From the NCBI GenBank assembly GCA_900549415.1, contig URNX01000002.1:108767-172766 (forward strand): a stretch of DNA of 64,000 nucleotides. Reading direction: 5' to 3'. Numbering within the stretch: the first letter of the stretch is position 1; the number at the start of each line of letters is the position of its first letter. The position numbers and the translations under genes are program-made. A model generated the notes under the pieces. The model made no database searches. It saw only the letters and a program-made list of their open reading frames with translations, and was not told the origin of the DNA. Below, piece after piece: positions 17,657 to 25,720 of this stretch. Source of the DNA: an uncultured bacterium (lineage in GTDB: Bacteria; Verrucomicrobiota; Lentisphaeria; Victivallales; UBA1829).

Positions 17657-18517
17657 ATGGCGGAGAGTACATTGCCGATTCTGCTGTCGATTCGCCGGAA
17701 GCTTCCGGAGCTTTCGGGGAATTTCCGGAATATTGCGGAGCAGATTCTGAAAAGTCCGGAGAGTGTTCTGAATGAGCGGGTCAGCGACCTTGCAAAGCGG
17801 AGCCGCTGCGATTCCGCACAGGTGATCCGTCTCTGCCAGAAGTTTGGATTCGATGGTTTTTCGAGTCTGAAGAACCGCATTATGGAGGATTTCCTCAAAC
17901 AGCGGCGGACGCTGGAGAGCCAGATACCGGCCAAAGGGAATTCTTTCGATCAACTGAAGCGGAAATTCGCCGATGAATTCATCCGGACGGTCAACGACAC
18001 GCTCAATGAAGTTGATGAGGCGCAAGTCGGTGCGGCGGCGGGATATGTCCGCCGTTCGCGTCTGATTCTGATTTCCGGGTTCGGTTCTTCGGGGCTTGTC
18101 GCGCGCGATCTTCAAACCAAATTGCTGCGTCTCGGATTCACCGCGCTTTTTCTGGATGATGCGGAGATTCTGCGTTCCATGTGTGCGACGTTGACGGCGG
18201 AAGACCTTTTCATCGCGATTTCTTTCAGCGGAACTACGAAGTATCTGCTGGACGACGTCGCAGTTGCGCGGAAGAACGGAACGGCGGTGATCGGACTTAC
18301 CAACTATCCGGATTCGCCGCTCGCCGCGGCTTCCACGCTGACGCTGCTGACGACTGCCGATGAACAGCAGCTGCGTCTCGGAGCAATGGTTTCCGTTGTC
18401 GCCCAGTATCTTGTGGTGGATATTCTGATCTCCTTCCTGGCAAAGCAGGACCGGGAGCGGACGGAAGAGCGGATCATTTCCATCTACCGGAAATCGGTGA
18501 GCGATGAGAACGCCTGA
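17657..18517 (+). CDS. MurR/RpiR-family transcriptional regulator
   Basis: The protein has an N-terminal HTH_6 domain (VSDLAKRSRCDSAQVIRLCQKFGFDGFSSLK, about residues 38-75) and a C-terminal SIS sugar-phosphate-binding domain (ISGFGSSGLVARDLQTKLLRLGF and FIAISFSGTTKYLLD). It starts at 17657, 9 bases from an AAGGA box; an upstream in-frame start at 17621 lacks one. It is divergent from the isomerase-kinase-hydrolase operon and probably responds to a sugar phosphate made by those enzymes. Its stop is 23 bases from the convergent SDR gene. Confidence 0.92.
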   Translation: MAESTLPILLSIRRKLPELSGNFRNIAEQILKSPESVLNERVSDLAKRSRCDSAQVIRLCQKFGFDGFSSLKNRIMEDFLKQRRTLESQIPAKGNSFDQLKRKFADEFIRTVNDTLNEVDEAQVGAAAGYVRRSRLILISGFGSSGLVARDLQTKLLRLGFTALFLDDAEILRSMCATLTAEDLFIAISFSGTTKYLLDDVAVARKNGTAVIGLTNYPDSPLAAASTLTLLTTADEQQLRLGAMVSVVAQYLVVDILISFLAKQDRERTEERIISIYRKSVSDENA

Positions 18518-18540
18518 ATCCGTCCGCCCGCAGTAAAAGT

Positions 18541-19284
18541 TCAGTCCTGAACGTCCGCGAAGCGGGGACCGAGGATGCGTCCGCCGTCGACGGGGCAGTC
18601 AACGCCGGTGATGTAACCGGAATCGTCGGAGGCGAGGAAGAGCAGGGCATTCGCTACTTCGGCGCCGACTCCCCGGCGCTCAAGCCAGGTGAGTTTTGTC
18701 GCATCCGGCGAATCTCCAATCATGCCGGGGGAGACGCTGTTGACGGTGATGTTTTTCTTTGCCAGCTCCATGGCGAGGGTTTTGGTCAGAATGATTACGC
18801 CGGCTTTTGAAGCGGAGTATCCGCTGTAGGTCGGCAGACCGACTTCGCCCGCGATGGAAGCAAGATTGACGATGCGCCCGTAACCGTTTTTCAGCATGTC
18901 GGGCAGAAACGCCTTTGTCACGCGGAAGACTCCGTTCAGATTCAGATCAATCATTTTGAGCCAGAGTTCTTCGGTCATTTCCGAGAAGCGCGCGGGGAGC
19001 CAGACTCCGGCGTTGTTGATCAGAATGTCCACGCGTCCGAAATCCCGGAGAATCTCTTTTGCGGCGTTCTGAACGCTTTCGGTTTTTTCAACGTCCATGA
19101 CGTAGGCGCGGACATTTCCGCCTTTTTCGCGCAGGTTCGCGGCGACGGCTTCCACTTTGTCGATGGAGATGTCGGCGAGAGCGACGGCGACGCCCTGTTC
19201 ACAGAATTTTTCCGCGGCGGCGCGTCCGATACGTCCCGCTCCGCCTGTGACGACTGCAACTCGATTTTCAAATTTCATTTGCAT
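18541..19284 (-). CDS. SDR-family dehydrogenase, copy 1
   Basis: The 247-residue classical short-chain dehydrogenase has TGGAGRIG (residues 14-21), the NNAGV motif, the catalytic serine in LASIAG and Tyr/Lys in YSASK. Copy 2 (24065-24808) is the same length with no gaps. About the first 150 residues are identical but for one change (Val44 here, Ala44 there). The last 95 residues, which shape the substrate pocket, differ at many positions. The promoter is also duplicated. A sugar or sugar-derived alcohol is a reasonable substrate, given the neighbouring hydrolase cassette, but nothing fixes it. It faces the RpiR gene tail to tail. Confidence 0.92.
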   Translation of the reverse strand: MQMKFENRVAVVTGGAGRIGRAAAEKFCEQGVAVALADISIDKVEAVAANLREKGGNVRAYVMDVEKTESVQNAAKEILRDFGRVDILINNAGVWLPARFSEMTEELWLKMIDLNLNGVFRVTKAFLPDMLKNGYGRIVNLASIAGEVGLPTYSGYSASKAGVIILTKTLAMELAKKNITVNSVSPGMIGDSPDATKLTWLERRGVGAEVANALLFLASDDSGYITGVDCPVDGGRILGPRFADVQD

Positions 19285-19305
19285 TTTCCTTTCGGTTTTT
19301 GGTCT

Positions 19306-19334
19306 AATATAGCAGACAGGAAGGGGAAACGCAA
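19306..19334 (-). promoter_or_regulatory. Promoter of SDR copy 1
   Basis: On the minus strand TTGCGT (19329-19334), 17 bases, TATATT (19306-19311), with TGC before the -10. The same boxes occur before copy 2. Confidence 0.7.
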
Positions 19335-19381
19335 TGATAAAAATCTTCTGTTTTGTGTACTTTTCTTTTGAATTTATTTCT

Positions 19382-20302
19382 TCATGGCATCACCTTCAGA
19401 CTGATTTCATTCAAATAGATCGGTCCGCTTGCTTCAGGGTCATTGGTCATGAAAATAAGCATTCCCATGCATTCCTGAATATCCGGGTATTCCGATGCGT
19501 TTTCCGGAACGGTGAATTCCATGGTGTACTTTTTCCATTCGGGAGTGAACGCGAACTTTTTGAGCGAGGTGAAGTGTTTGCCCTGATGACCGGAGGGAGC
19601 CCAGAGCGAGATGCCCGGCTGCATGATGAGGTCGCGTCCGGATTTCCCCCAGAAGGTCAGCAGATAGTTTTTTCCTGGAAGAAGCGGAAGATAATGCGAA
19701 CGGATTCCGTCCGGACGGGGCGTCGATGCTCCGACTTCAAACACAAGGCTCTGCGTTCCGCTTAGGAAGGAGTCGTCTTTGATGATTTTCAGTGAATTGC
19801 CCGGCGTTTCTTTTTTCAAGTAGAAATTTACGGGAAGAGACCCTGATTCAAAATTGTCGCGCCAAACAAGTTTTTCCACTTCCTGAGGTGTATACCGTCT
19901 GATTGAGAATCCGCGCAGTTCCCAGTTCGCGTCTTTTTTCTCCGGAACGTCAAAATAAACCCGTGCGTCGCCGGATGTCTTGCTGTAGAACCAGACAGAG
20001 TTTTTCTGCCACTCGCCGTTTGCGGTGAGTGGGTGCCCCAGAGCCAGTCTTTTGTCGCGGATAATCAGGAAAACGCATTTTCCTCTGTCGGGCTTTGCGG
20101 AACGGGCCTCCCAGCTGAATTTGTAAAAAACGCCCTTTTCAAGCGGAAGTGTTGCGGAAAGACGCGCAAAGCGGGAACCGTTGAAGGTCATTTCCCCGTT
20201 TTCCGATTTTTTCCATGCGCCTGAGGAAACGGGGGACCATTCTATTGCGCAGAGCGGCAGAGCGGCGGACAGTGCCGCGGCGAGAATTAAATGCTGTTTC
20301 AT
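19382..20302 (-). CDS. Secreted protein with two carbohydrate-binding-like beta-sandwich domains
   Basis: The 306-residue protein begins with a signal peptide (residues 1-19, MKQHLILAAALSAALPLCA). Two repeats resembling CBM4/9-type domains follow, at about 20-145 and 155-306. Each ends in a characteristic last strand (ANWELRGFSIRRY; GPIYLNEISLKV). No catalytic motif is seen. Its ATG overlaps the stop of the large hydrolase gene by 4 bases, so it probably helps that enzyme bind its polysaccharide in the periplasm or outside the cell. The carbohydrate is unknown. Confidence 0.75.
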   Translation of the reverse strand: MKQHLILAAALSAALPLCAIEWSPVSSGAWKKSENGEMTFNGSRFARLSATLPLEKGVFYKFSWEARSAKPDRGKCVFLIIRDKRLALGHPLTANGEWQKNSVWFYSKTSGDARVYFDVPEKKDANWELRGFSIRRYTPQEVEKLVWRDNFESGSLPVNFYLKKETPGNSLKIIKDDSFLSGTQSLVFEVGASTPRPDGIRSHYLPLLPGKNYLLTFWGKSGRDLIMQPGISLWAPSGHQGKHFTSLKKFAFTPEWKKYTMEFTVPENASEYPDIQECMGMLIFMTNDPEASGPIYLNEISLKVMP

Positions 20303-23256
20303 TTTGCTGTTCCTTTTTCAATGATTCCGAATTGAAGTCGGTTGTTGTGGGCTTTTTCTCCAACGCCCCAGCGGAGAGAACGCACTTTTCCGGACACCGT
20401 GCGGTCGTTGATTTTTATTCCGAAACCGAGCGTATCACTGTTCCGGAATCCGTTGAGCGGGATCTCAAGATCAGCGGAATATCCGTTCCGCGTGCGGGAT
20501 ACGCGATACGGAATGCGGACCCCGTTCAGATATGATTTGCCGCACCACGCGGTCAGCTGTTCCGCTTCCGGAAGACGCGGATTGAGAAAAAGACGGAATG
20601 TCGTGTCGCGGTAGAGTTTGGAATGACGCTGCTGAAGGATGTTCGGGAGCATGTCAAAAAACAGCTCGATCCCGTCAACGTCCCAGATCTCTTTTCCGTT
20701 CAGAGCCGCTCCGGAGTCGGTCGCATCGGTTACATCCGCATGAATCCGGAGAGAATCCGCTGTGCGGGTCACTGTGAATTCTGCGCGGAAATCCTTTTCT
20801 CCGAGAGAGATTTTTTCTCCCGGATGCAGGACTGGATTTCGCAGTATCTGCAGAGGAAAGCGGATGATACGGTTGTCGCAGAACGCGCGCAGTTCCGGTT
20901 TTGCGTCCAGGCTGCCCGGCATGAGCGGGAAAACCAGAGAGATTTCTCCGTTTGCCGGAATCCGGAACGGAACTGTTTCGGCGGAGACACTGCCGGGCAG
21001 ATGAATGCCTGCTGTGCTGGAAATTTCACGATCCGTGATGTTGAACAGTGTCAGATACGCTCTGTTTCCCGCAACCCGCACAACGTCCGACGGCAGGAAC
21101 GGGGAGGGAAGGCGGACCGGAAGTGTTTCCAGTTTCCGGACGAACTCGTCCGGCTGAACACCGGGCATCCGGAGATAGAACGGACAGTCCGTCAGCTCCA
21201 TTGATTTTCCGGCTTCAACCGGATTGCCGTAAAGGTCGGAAACCTCGAATCCGCGCAGATCGGCAAACAGCCCTTTGTGTCCGCCCCAGTTCCAGAGTGC
21301 GGCGACCGGAGCACCGTTTTTACCGCGGAATCCGTAGATAACGGCGCCGTTCGTCATTTTCTTCTTGTACAGAGGTTTCGCTCCTTCAAAGTAGCGTGCG
21401 AGCGCGTTGGCGGCGGCAAAGAGGCCGTTCGGCACCGGCGCCGTCTGATAGGAACGGATAAACTCCTCGTGGTAAATATCCGTCCACAGCTGATTTCCGT
21501 GAACCGTCCAGCTTTGCTTTACGCCTTCCCCCAGGTCGACGAGAAAGCGCTGTGCCAGCTGGGACGCTTTCGCATATTTCGTCTGACCTGCATCGTCGGA
21601 CGGTTTTTCCCAGTCGTAGAGATAATACATTTCACCGTTCCAGACCGGAGTTTTTCCGGCAATGGCGCGAAGCTCCTGAATCTGGCGGTCGGCGGGAAAG
21701 AGCGAGCCGAGTGTCCGCGCGTTGTACGGGTGAAACGAGATGCCGTCCAGATACTTCTGCGCACCCAGTTCGATACAGCGTTTCATGAACTTGAGCAGTT
21801 CCCCGTTCTGGTCTCCGGTCGCGCAGATCCCGAGAATCGTCGCATGCGGAGCTTTTTCCCGGATGGTTTCGGAGGCGGATGCAAGGTATTCCAAGTAGAG
21901 TTCCGGCGACATGTGGAGATTCGGTTCGTTCATGATTTCATAAAGGACAACCCGTTTGCCCGCATGTTCCGCGATTGCTCCGATGTAGCGTTTCCAGATC
22001 TCCTGGGGCGGAACGTTTACAATGTACCGCGATGCGCTTCCTTTCGGCGTTGCTTTGCGGATCAGTTTCGGCTGAAGCCATGCCGGACGCAGCGGAAGAG
22101 CGGTCTTGTAGAAGTTTTCGAACATGCGTCCGAGAACCGGCATGACAAGAATTCCGTGCCGGCGCGCCGTGTCGACGGCAAGATCAAAATAGGTAAAATC
22201 GAACTTGCCTTCCTGCGGTTCAAGTACCGCCCAGTTGATGGAGAGCATGCCGCCGTCCCAGTCGCGCAGAACGCGGCAGCCCATCTTCTGAAGCTGTTCA
22301 TAACGGGTGTCAAGAGTTTCGCCATTGCAAAGTGCAAGGCCCTGCGCATCTCCATGCTTTTTGTATGCAAGTGCGCGGTTGACTCCAATCACAAACTCAT
22401 TCGCCGGATCGGCGAACTCTTTGCCCTGATATTTGCCAATGATGGAGAAGAGACAGCGCAGGCTTGGAATCTCCTTTTCGTTCCAGCGTATTCTTGTAGT
22501 GAAGGAGCCGAAACGTTTCAATGGAATCTGAAATTCCCGGATGGAAGTTCCCGTTTTGAGAACCAGCGGGAGTTTTGCCCGATAGAGTTCGATATCCAAA
22601 AGAGGATCGCGGACGCAGAAATCCAGAATTCCGGAAGCGTTCTGATCCGAGCTGTTGTTCAAACTGACTTTGATTTTTGCGGTTTTCTCTTCTCCGAGCG
22701 TAAAGAGGGGTTTGTCGACCGCGACTGCAGCGTGGATATCTCCGAAAGCATTGCCCGCATTCAGGCGGAATGATGAAAAACGATAAATTCCGGCAGGAGT
22801 CCTTTTCTCCGGAGAGTAAACAAGCAGCATGTATGCACCGCCGTTTTCTGCCGTGTCGAACGTGATTTCGACTTCCTGCGATTTTCCGTTCGCGCGGATG
22901 TCGCGGCGGTGAATCAGCCACTTCCCGGCGGGCGTGATGCGCAAGATGCAGAAGCTGAGTTTTCCGGAAGGTCCTTCAAATTGAGTATGAAACCTGGCGG
23001 CCGTGTGTGCGGGAAGATTGAATTCCGCGCTCCGGAGCTGAAAGTATTCTCCATAGGGATTGCGCAGAACAAGCCGTCCATCTTCCACGGAAAGCGGAAG
23101 GTTCTCCAGTTTCGGATTGAGATCTGAACGCACCAGTCTCCAGACCCCGAAGCCGGCGGAGCCGAGTTTGAAATCTCCATTGATGATGGCGTTCGGTTCT
23201 CCTGCCGCAAGCATCCCGCAGACGGCTAGGAAAAAAAACGCTGAAAAGAGCCTCAT
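20299..23256 (-). CDS. Large secreted clan GH-A glycoside hydrolase with flanking binding domains
   Basis: The 985-residue protein has a signal peptide (residues 1-18), an N-terminal carbohydrate-binding-like domain (about 20-170), an immunoglobulin-like region, and a TIM-barrel domain (about 285-600). In the barrel, YEIMNEPN should carry the acid/base Glu and VWNGEMYY the nucleophile Glu, giving a GH5/GH39-like clan A enzyme. The C-terminal 190 residues resemble a CBM9-type domain (WDVDGIELFFDM). It should cut a plant or microbial polysaccharide outside the cytoplasm. The exact family cannot be set by eye. It is co-transcribed with the pilin-like gene before it and the binding protein after it. 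Confidence 0.8.
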   Translation of the reverse strand: MRLFSAFFFLAVCGMLAAGEPNAIINGDFKLGSAGFGVWRLVRSDLNPKLENLPLSVEDGRLVLRNPYGEYFQLRSAEFNLPAHTAARFHTQFEGPSGKLSFCILRITPAGKWLIHRRDIRANGKSQEVEITFDTAENGGAYMLLVYSPEKRTPAGIYRFSSFRLNAGNAFGDIHAAVAVDKPLFTLGEEKTAKIKVSLNNSSDQNASGILDFCVRDPLLDIELYRAKLPLVLKTGTSIREFQIPLKRFGSFTTRIRWNEKEIPSLRCLFSIIGKYQGKEFADPANEFVIGVNRALAYKKHGDAQGLALCNGETLDTRYEQLQKMGCRVLRDWDGGMLSINWAVLEPQEGKFDFTYFDLAVDTARRHGILVMPVLGRMFENFYKTALPLRPAWLQPKLIRKATPKGSASRYIVNVPPQEIWKRYIGAIAEHAGKRVVLYEIMNEPNLHMSPELYLEYLASASETIREKAPHATILGICATGDQNGELLKFMKRCIELGAQKYLDGISFHPYNARTLGSLFPADRQIQELRAIAGKTPVWNGEMYYLYDWEKPSDDAGQTKYAKASQLAQRFLVDLGEGVKQSWTVHGNQLWTDIYHEEFIRSYQTAPVPNGLFAAANALARYFEGAKPLYKKKMTNGAVIYGFRGKNGAPVAALWNWGGHKGLFADLRGFEVSDLYGNPVEAGKSMELTDCPFYLRMPGVQPDEFVRKLETLPVRLPSPFLPSDVVRVAGNRAYLTLFNITDREISSTAGIHLPGSVSAETVPFRIPANGEISLVFPLMPGSLDAKPELRAFCDNRIIRFPLQILRNPVLHPGEKISLGEKDFRAEFTVTRTADSLRIHADVTDATDSGAALNGKEIWDVDGIELFFDMLPNILQQRHSKLYRDTTFRLFLNPRLPEAEQLTAWCGKSYLNGVRIPYRVSRTRNGYSADLEIPLNGFRNSDTLGFGIKINDRTVSGKVRSLRWGVGEKAHNNRLQFGIIEKGTAK

Positions 23257-23268
23257 GGAAGTTCTCCT

Positions 23269-24015
23269 TTATCTTTTTTTTGCGGAAGAGAAGAAATAAT
23301 CCTCGTAGGATTCCGGCGTCAGACGGAAAGTTTTCGATGCGGTGTGCCCGTCGGCAAAGACGAAGTTTGCGCAGTTGACATGGCGATAACCTATGTCGTA
23401 GCCTTCAACATCCTTTTTCGCGCCGGACTGAATATAGAAGACATTGAGGTTGAAAAGCTGTGTTTTGGTATTTGCTCCGCGGTCCGCCACCCAGGAACGT
23501 TCGGAGGGACTGCTTAGACGAGCGAGCCGCAGTCCGGCATATGCCTGAAATGGAGAGTTGACTTTCTCATGAGCCGCCATGTGATAATTGATTCCGTAGT
23601 TCCGGTACAGAAGAGAGCTGTCTGTTTCCGATGATTCCGTGTATCCGCTTGCCGGACAGGTGAAGATCGGACGAATTTTACGTCTGCCGTCTTTGACTTC
23701 CGCGTGGTGTACATGGCGAACGGGAATATCAGGCATGTAATAAAGCATCAGGCGGTCCTGCCAAAGCTGTGCAAACGTATTTCCGCCGGAATGGAAATTG
23801 GTATCGATTCCATCGGGGCCCCAACTGTTGTTGTCGTCTGCGTATGTGAGCAGAAAGATGCCGATTTGCTTCAAGTTCGCCGCACATGCAATGCCGCGTC
23901 CTTTCTCCCTGGCCGCATTCAAAGCCGGAAGAAGCAATCCGGCGAGAATCGCGATAACAGCAATCGTTACAAGGAGTTCAATCAGAGAAAACGTTTTCTT
24001 TTGTATGATTTTCAT
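23269..24015 (-). CDS. Pilin-like secreted protein with H-x9-DG C-terminal motif
   Basis: The 248-residue protein starts with a type II/IV prepilin-like leader and helix (KKTFSLIELLVTIAVIAILAGLLLPAL, in pieces: FSLIELL then a 20-residue hydrophobic run). It continues with the LKQIG pattern, and ends with HVNCANFVFADG, an exact H-x9-DG. These pseudopilin-like proteins are greatly expanded in Lentisphaerota and Planctomycetes and their job is not known. They often sit beside secreted hydrolases, as here, which suggests a part in display or export. The gene lies 12 bases upstream of the hydrolase gene. Confidence 0.9.
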   Translation of the reverse strand: MKIIQKKTFSLIELLVTIAVIAILAGLLLPALNAAREKGRGIACAANLKQIGIFLLTYADDNNSWGPDGIDTNFHSGGNTFAQLWQDRLMLYYMPDIPVRHVHHAEVKDGRRKIRPIFTCPASGYTESSETDSSLLYRNYGINYHMAAHEKVNSPFQAYAGLRLARLSSPSERSWVADRGANTKTQLFNLNVFYIQSGAKKDVEGYDIGYRHVNCANFVFADGHTASKTFRLTPESYEDYFFSSAKKR

Positions 24016-24064
24016 AGTTCACTCCTGATCGTTTGTTTTGAGGTTGGGCTGGATGTTTTATGGA

Positions 24065-24808
24065 TTAATCGCCGACTTCCGCGAAGCGGGGACCGAGGAT
24101 GCGTCCGCCGTCGACAGTATAGTCAACGCCTGTGATGAAAGCGGAATCGTCGGAAGCCAGGAAGAGGAGAACGTCCGCAACTTCGCCGCCAACGCCGCAG
24201 CGTCCGATCCAAGTGAATTTTGTCGGATCGGGATTATCCGCAATCCAGCCGGGGGAGACGCTGTTGACGGTGATGTTTTTCTTTGCCAGCTCCATGGCGA
24301 GGGTTTTGGTCAGAATGATAACGCCGGCTTTTGCGGAGGAGTAGGCGCATTGCGTCGGCAGACCGACTTCGCCCGCGATGGAAGCAAGATTGACGATGCG
24401 CCCGTAACCGTTTTTCAGCATGTCGGGCAGAAACGCCTTTGTCACGCGGAAGACTCCGTTCAGATTCAGATCAATCATTTTGAGCCAGAGTTCTTCGGTC
24501 ATTTCCGAGAAGCGCGCGGGGAGCCAGACTCCGGCGTTGTTGATCAGAATGTCCACGCGTCCGAAATCCCGGAGAATCTCTTTTGCGGCGTTCTGAACGC
24601 TTTCGGTTTTTTCAACGTCCATGACGTAGGCGCGGACATTTCCGCCTTTTTCGCGCAGGTTCGCGGCGACGGCTTCCGCTTTGTCGATGGAGATGTCGGC
24701 GAGAGCGACGGCGACGCCCTGTTCACAGAATTTTTCCGCGGCGGCGCGTCCGATCCGTCCCGCTCCGCCTGTGACGACTGCAACTCGATTTTCAAATTTC
24801 ATTTGCAT
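24065..24808 (-). CDS. SDR-family dehydrogenase, copy 2
   Basis: The second copy of the 247-residue SDR, with the same Rossmann half as copy 1 but a changed C-terminal half. Around the catalytic tyrosine copy 1 reads YSGYSASK and this one QCAYSSAK. Further on it has GWIADNPDPTKFTWIGRCG in the substrate loop. Ser, Tyr and Lys of the active site are kept in both, so both should work, probably on different substrates or with different specificity. It is the first gene of the cassette that continues with the pilin-like protein, hydrolase and binding protein. It has its own promoter, just after the AraC-type regulator gene. Confidence 0.92.
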   Translation of the reverse strand: MQMKFENRVAVVTGGAGRIGRAAAEKFCEQGVAVALADISIDKAEAVAANLREKGGNVRAYVMDVEKTESVQNAAKEILRDFGRVDILINNAGVWLPARFSEMTEELWLKMIDLNLNGVFRVTKAFLPDMLKNGYGRIVNLASIAGEVGLPTQCAYSSAKAGVIILTKTLAMELAKKNITVNSVSPGWIADNPDPTKFTWIGRCGVGGEVADVLLFLASDDSAFITGVDYTVDGGRILGPRFAEVGD

Positions 24809-24829
24809 TTTCCTTTCGGTTTCTGATCT

Positions 24830-24858
24830 AATATAGCAGGTAGGACTGGGAAACGCAA
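24830..24858 (-). promoter_or_regulatory. Promoter of SDR copy 2 and the hydrolase cassette
   Basis: On the minus strand TTGCGT (24853-24858), 17 bases, TATATT (24830-24835), TGC before the -10. It sits in the gap after the AraC gene. Confidence 0.7.
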
Positions 24859-24892
24859 TGATAAAAATCTTCTGTTTTTGTGTACTTTTCTT

Positions 24893-25720
24893 TTATCGGA
24901 AGGGATGTGCGCGGAATTCTCCCGGAGTCTGTCCGGTTTCGCGGCGGAAACAGCGGCAGAAGTATTGAACGGAGGAAAAACCAGAGGAAAAAGCCGCCTC
25001 TTCCACGCTTGAACCGCCAAGAAGGGCGTCCTGGGCGCAGGCAAGACGGAGCGTGTTCAGATAGCGCATCGGCGCAAACCCCGTCGCTTCTCTGAAACGG
25101 ACGGAAAAGCGGCTTTCCGAGAGTCCGGCGACGGAAGCGATGTCTTTCACTCCAATGGGTTCCGCAAAGTGTTTTTCCATGAATTCGAGCGCCTTCTGAA
25201 TGGCGGGGGAAACGTTGAGCGGCGGACCCGGCGGAAGCCCGGAGAGCGCGTTTGCAATAAAGGATATCGCCAGTGTGCAGCTCCATGTTCTGCAGTAAGC
25301 CGCATCGGGTTTCGTATGCTGCATGAAGGCGGACCGGATGTGACGGAGAGTTTCCAAATTCATGCTTCCGGTCAGTGCGATTTTGCGCTGGAGATTGAAG
25401 CGTCCGGCGAACTCCGGCATGAGGTCCGCGGGAAAATGACGGAAGAAGATCTGAATGGCGGAGGCCGTTTGCGAATCGCTGCCGGCGTCGTGACGGAGAC
25501 CGGGCGCCATGAGGATCCATTCACCCGGACGGATATGCATGGTCGTTTTTTCCGTACGGAAGCGGAATTCCCCTTCCAGCGATGCGGTCAGCTGCCACGC
25601 CGGGTGACGGTGCATTGAAGTCTGGTAGGGGGCGGTGTAGCGCAGCGCCTGAAACCAGAGCCAGGGGTCGGGCAGATGAACTGCGTGCTGTTCTTCCGGT
25701 TGTGTCGGGAGCATCGGCAT
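24893..25720 (-). CDS. AraC-family transcriptional regulator
   Basis: The 275-residue protein has an N-terminal cupin-like sensing domain (MHRHPAWQLTASLEGEFRF, IRPGEWILMAPGLRHD) and a C-terminal double helix-turn-helix (about 175-270: IGVKDIASVAGLSESRFSVRFREATG, then SVEEAAFSSGFSSVQYFCRCFRRETGQTPGEFR). It is placed to control the SDR-hydrolase cassette directly downstream, with a sugar as effector; this is inferred from position. Its ATG overlaps the stop of the FAD oxidoreductase gene by one base (TGATG). Confidence 0.93.
   Translation of the reverse strand: MPMLPTQPEEQHAVHLPDPWLWFQALRYTAPYQTSMHRHPAWQLTASLEGEFRFRTEKTTMHIRPGEWILMAPGLRHDAGSDSQTASAIQIFFRHFPADLMPEFAGRFNLQRKIALTGSMNLETLRHIRSAFMQHTKPDAAYCRTWSCTLAISFIANALSGLPPGPPLNVSPAIQKALEFMEKHFAEPIGVKDIASVAGLSESRFSVRFREATGFAPMRYLNTLRLACAQDALLGGSSVEEAAFSSGFSSVQYFCRCFRRETGQTPGEFRAHPFR

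Larger units (their letters stand above)
18541..19372. repeat. Direct repeat of SDR gene plus promoter (with 24065-24896)
   Basis: This segment and 24065-24896 align without gaps through the coding part, with a constant offset of 5524 bases. From 18831 to 19284 I see only two base differences. From 18541 to 18830 there are many. Upstream, similarity covers the promoter and fades near 19372 and 24896, apart from a one-base length change. The repeats are in the same orientation and enclose the pilin-like, hydrolase and binding-protein genes. Confidence 0.9.

Noticed and set aside
18541..24896. SDR direct repeats as ends of a transposon or integron
   Set aside because: The repeats are full genes with promoters; no transposase, integrase or target-site duplication was seen.
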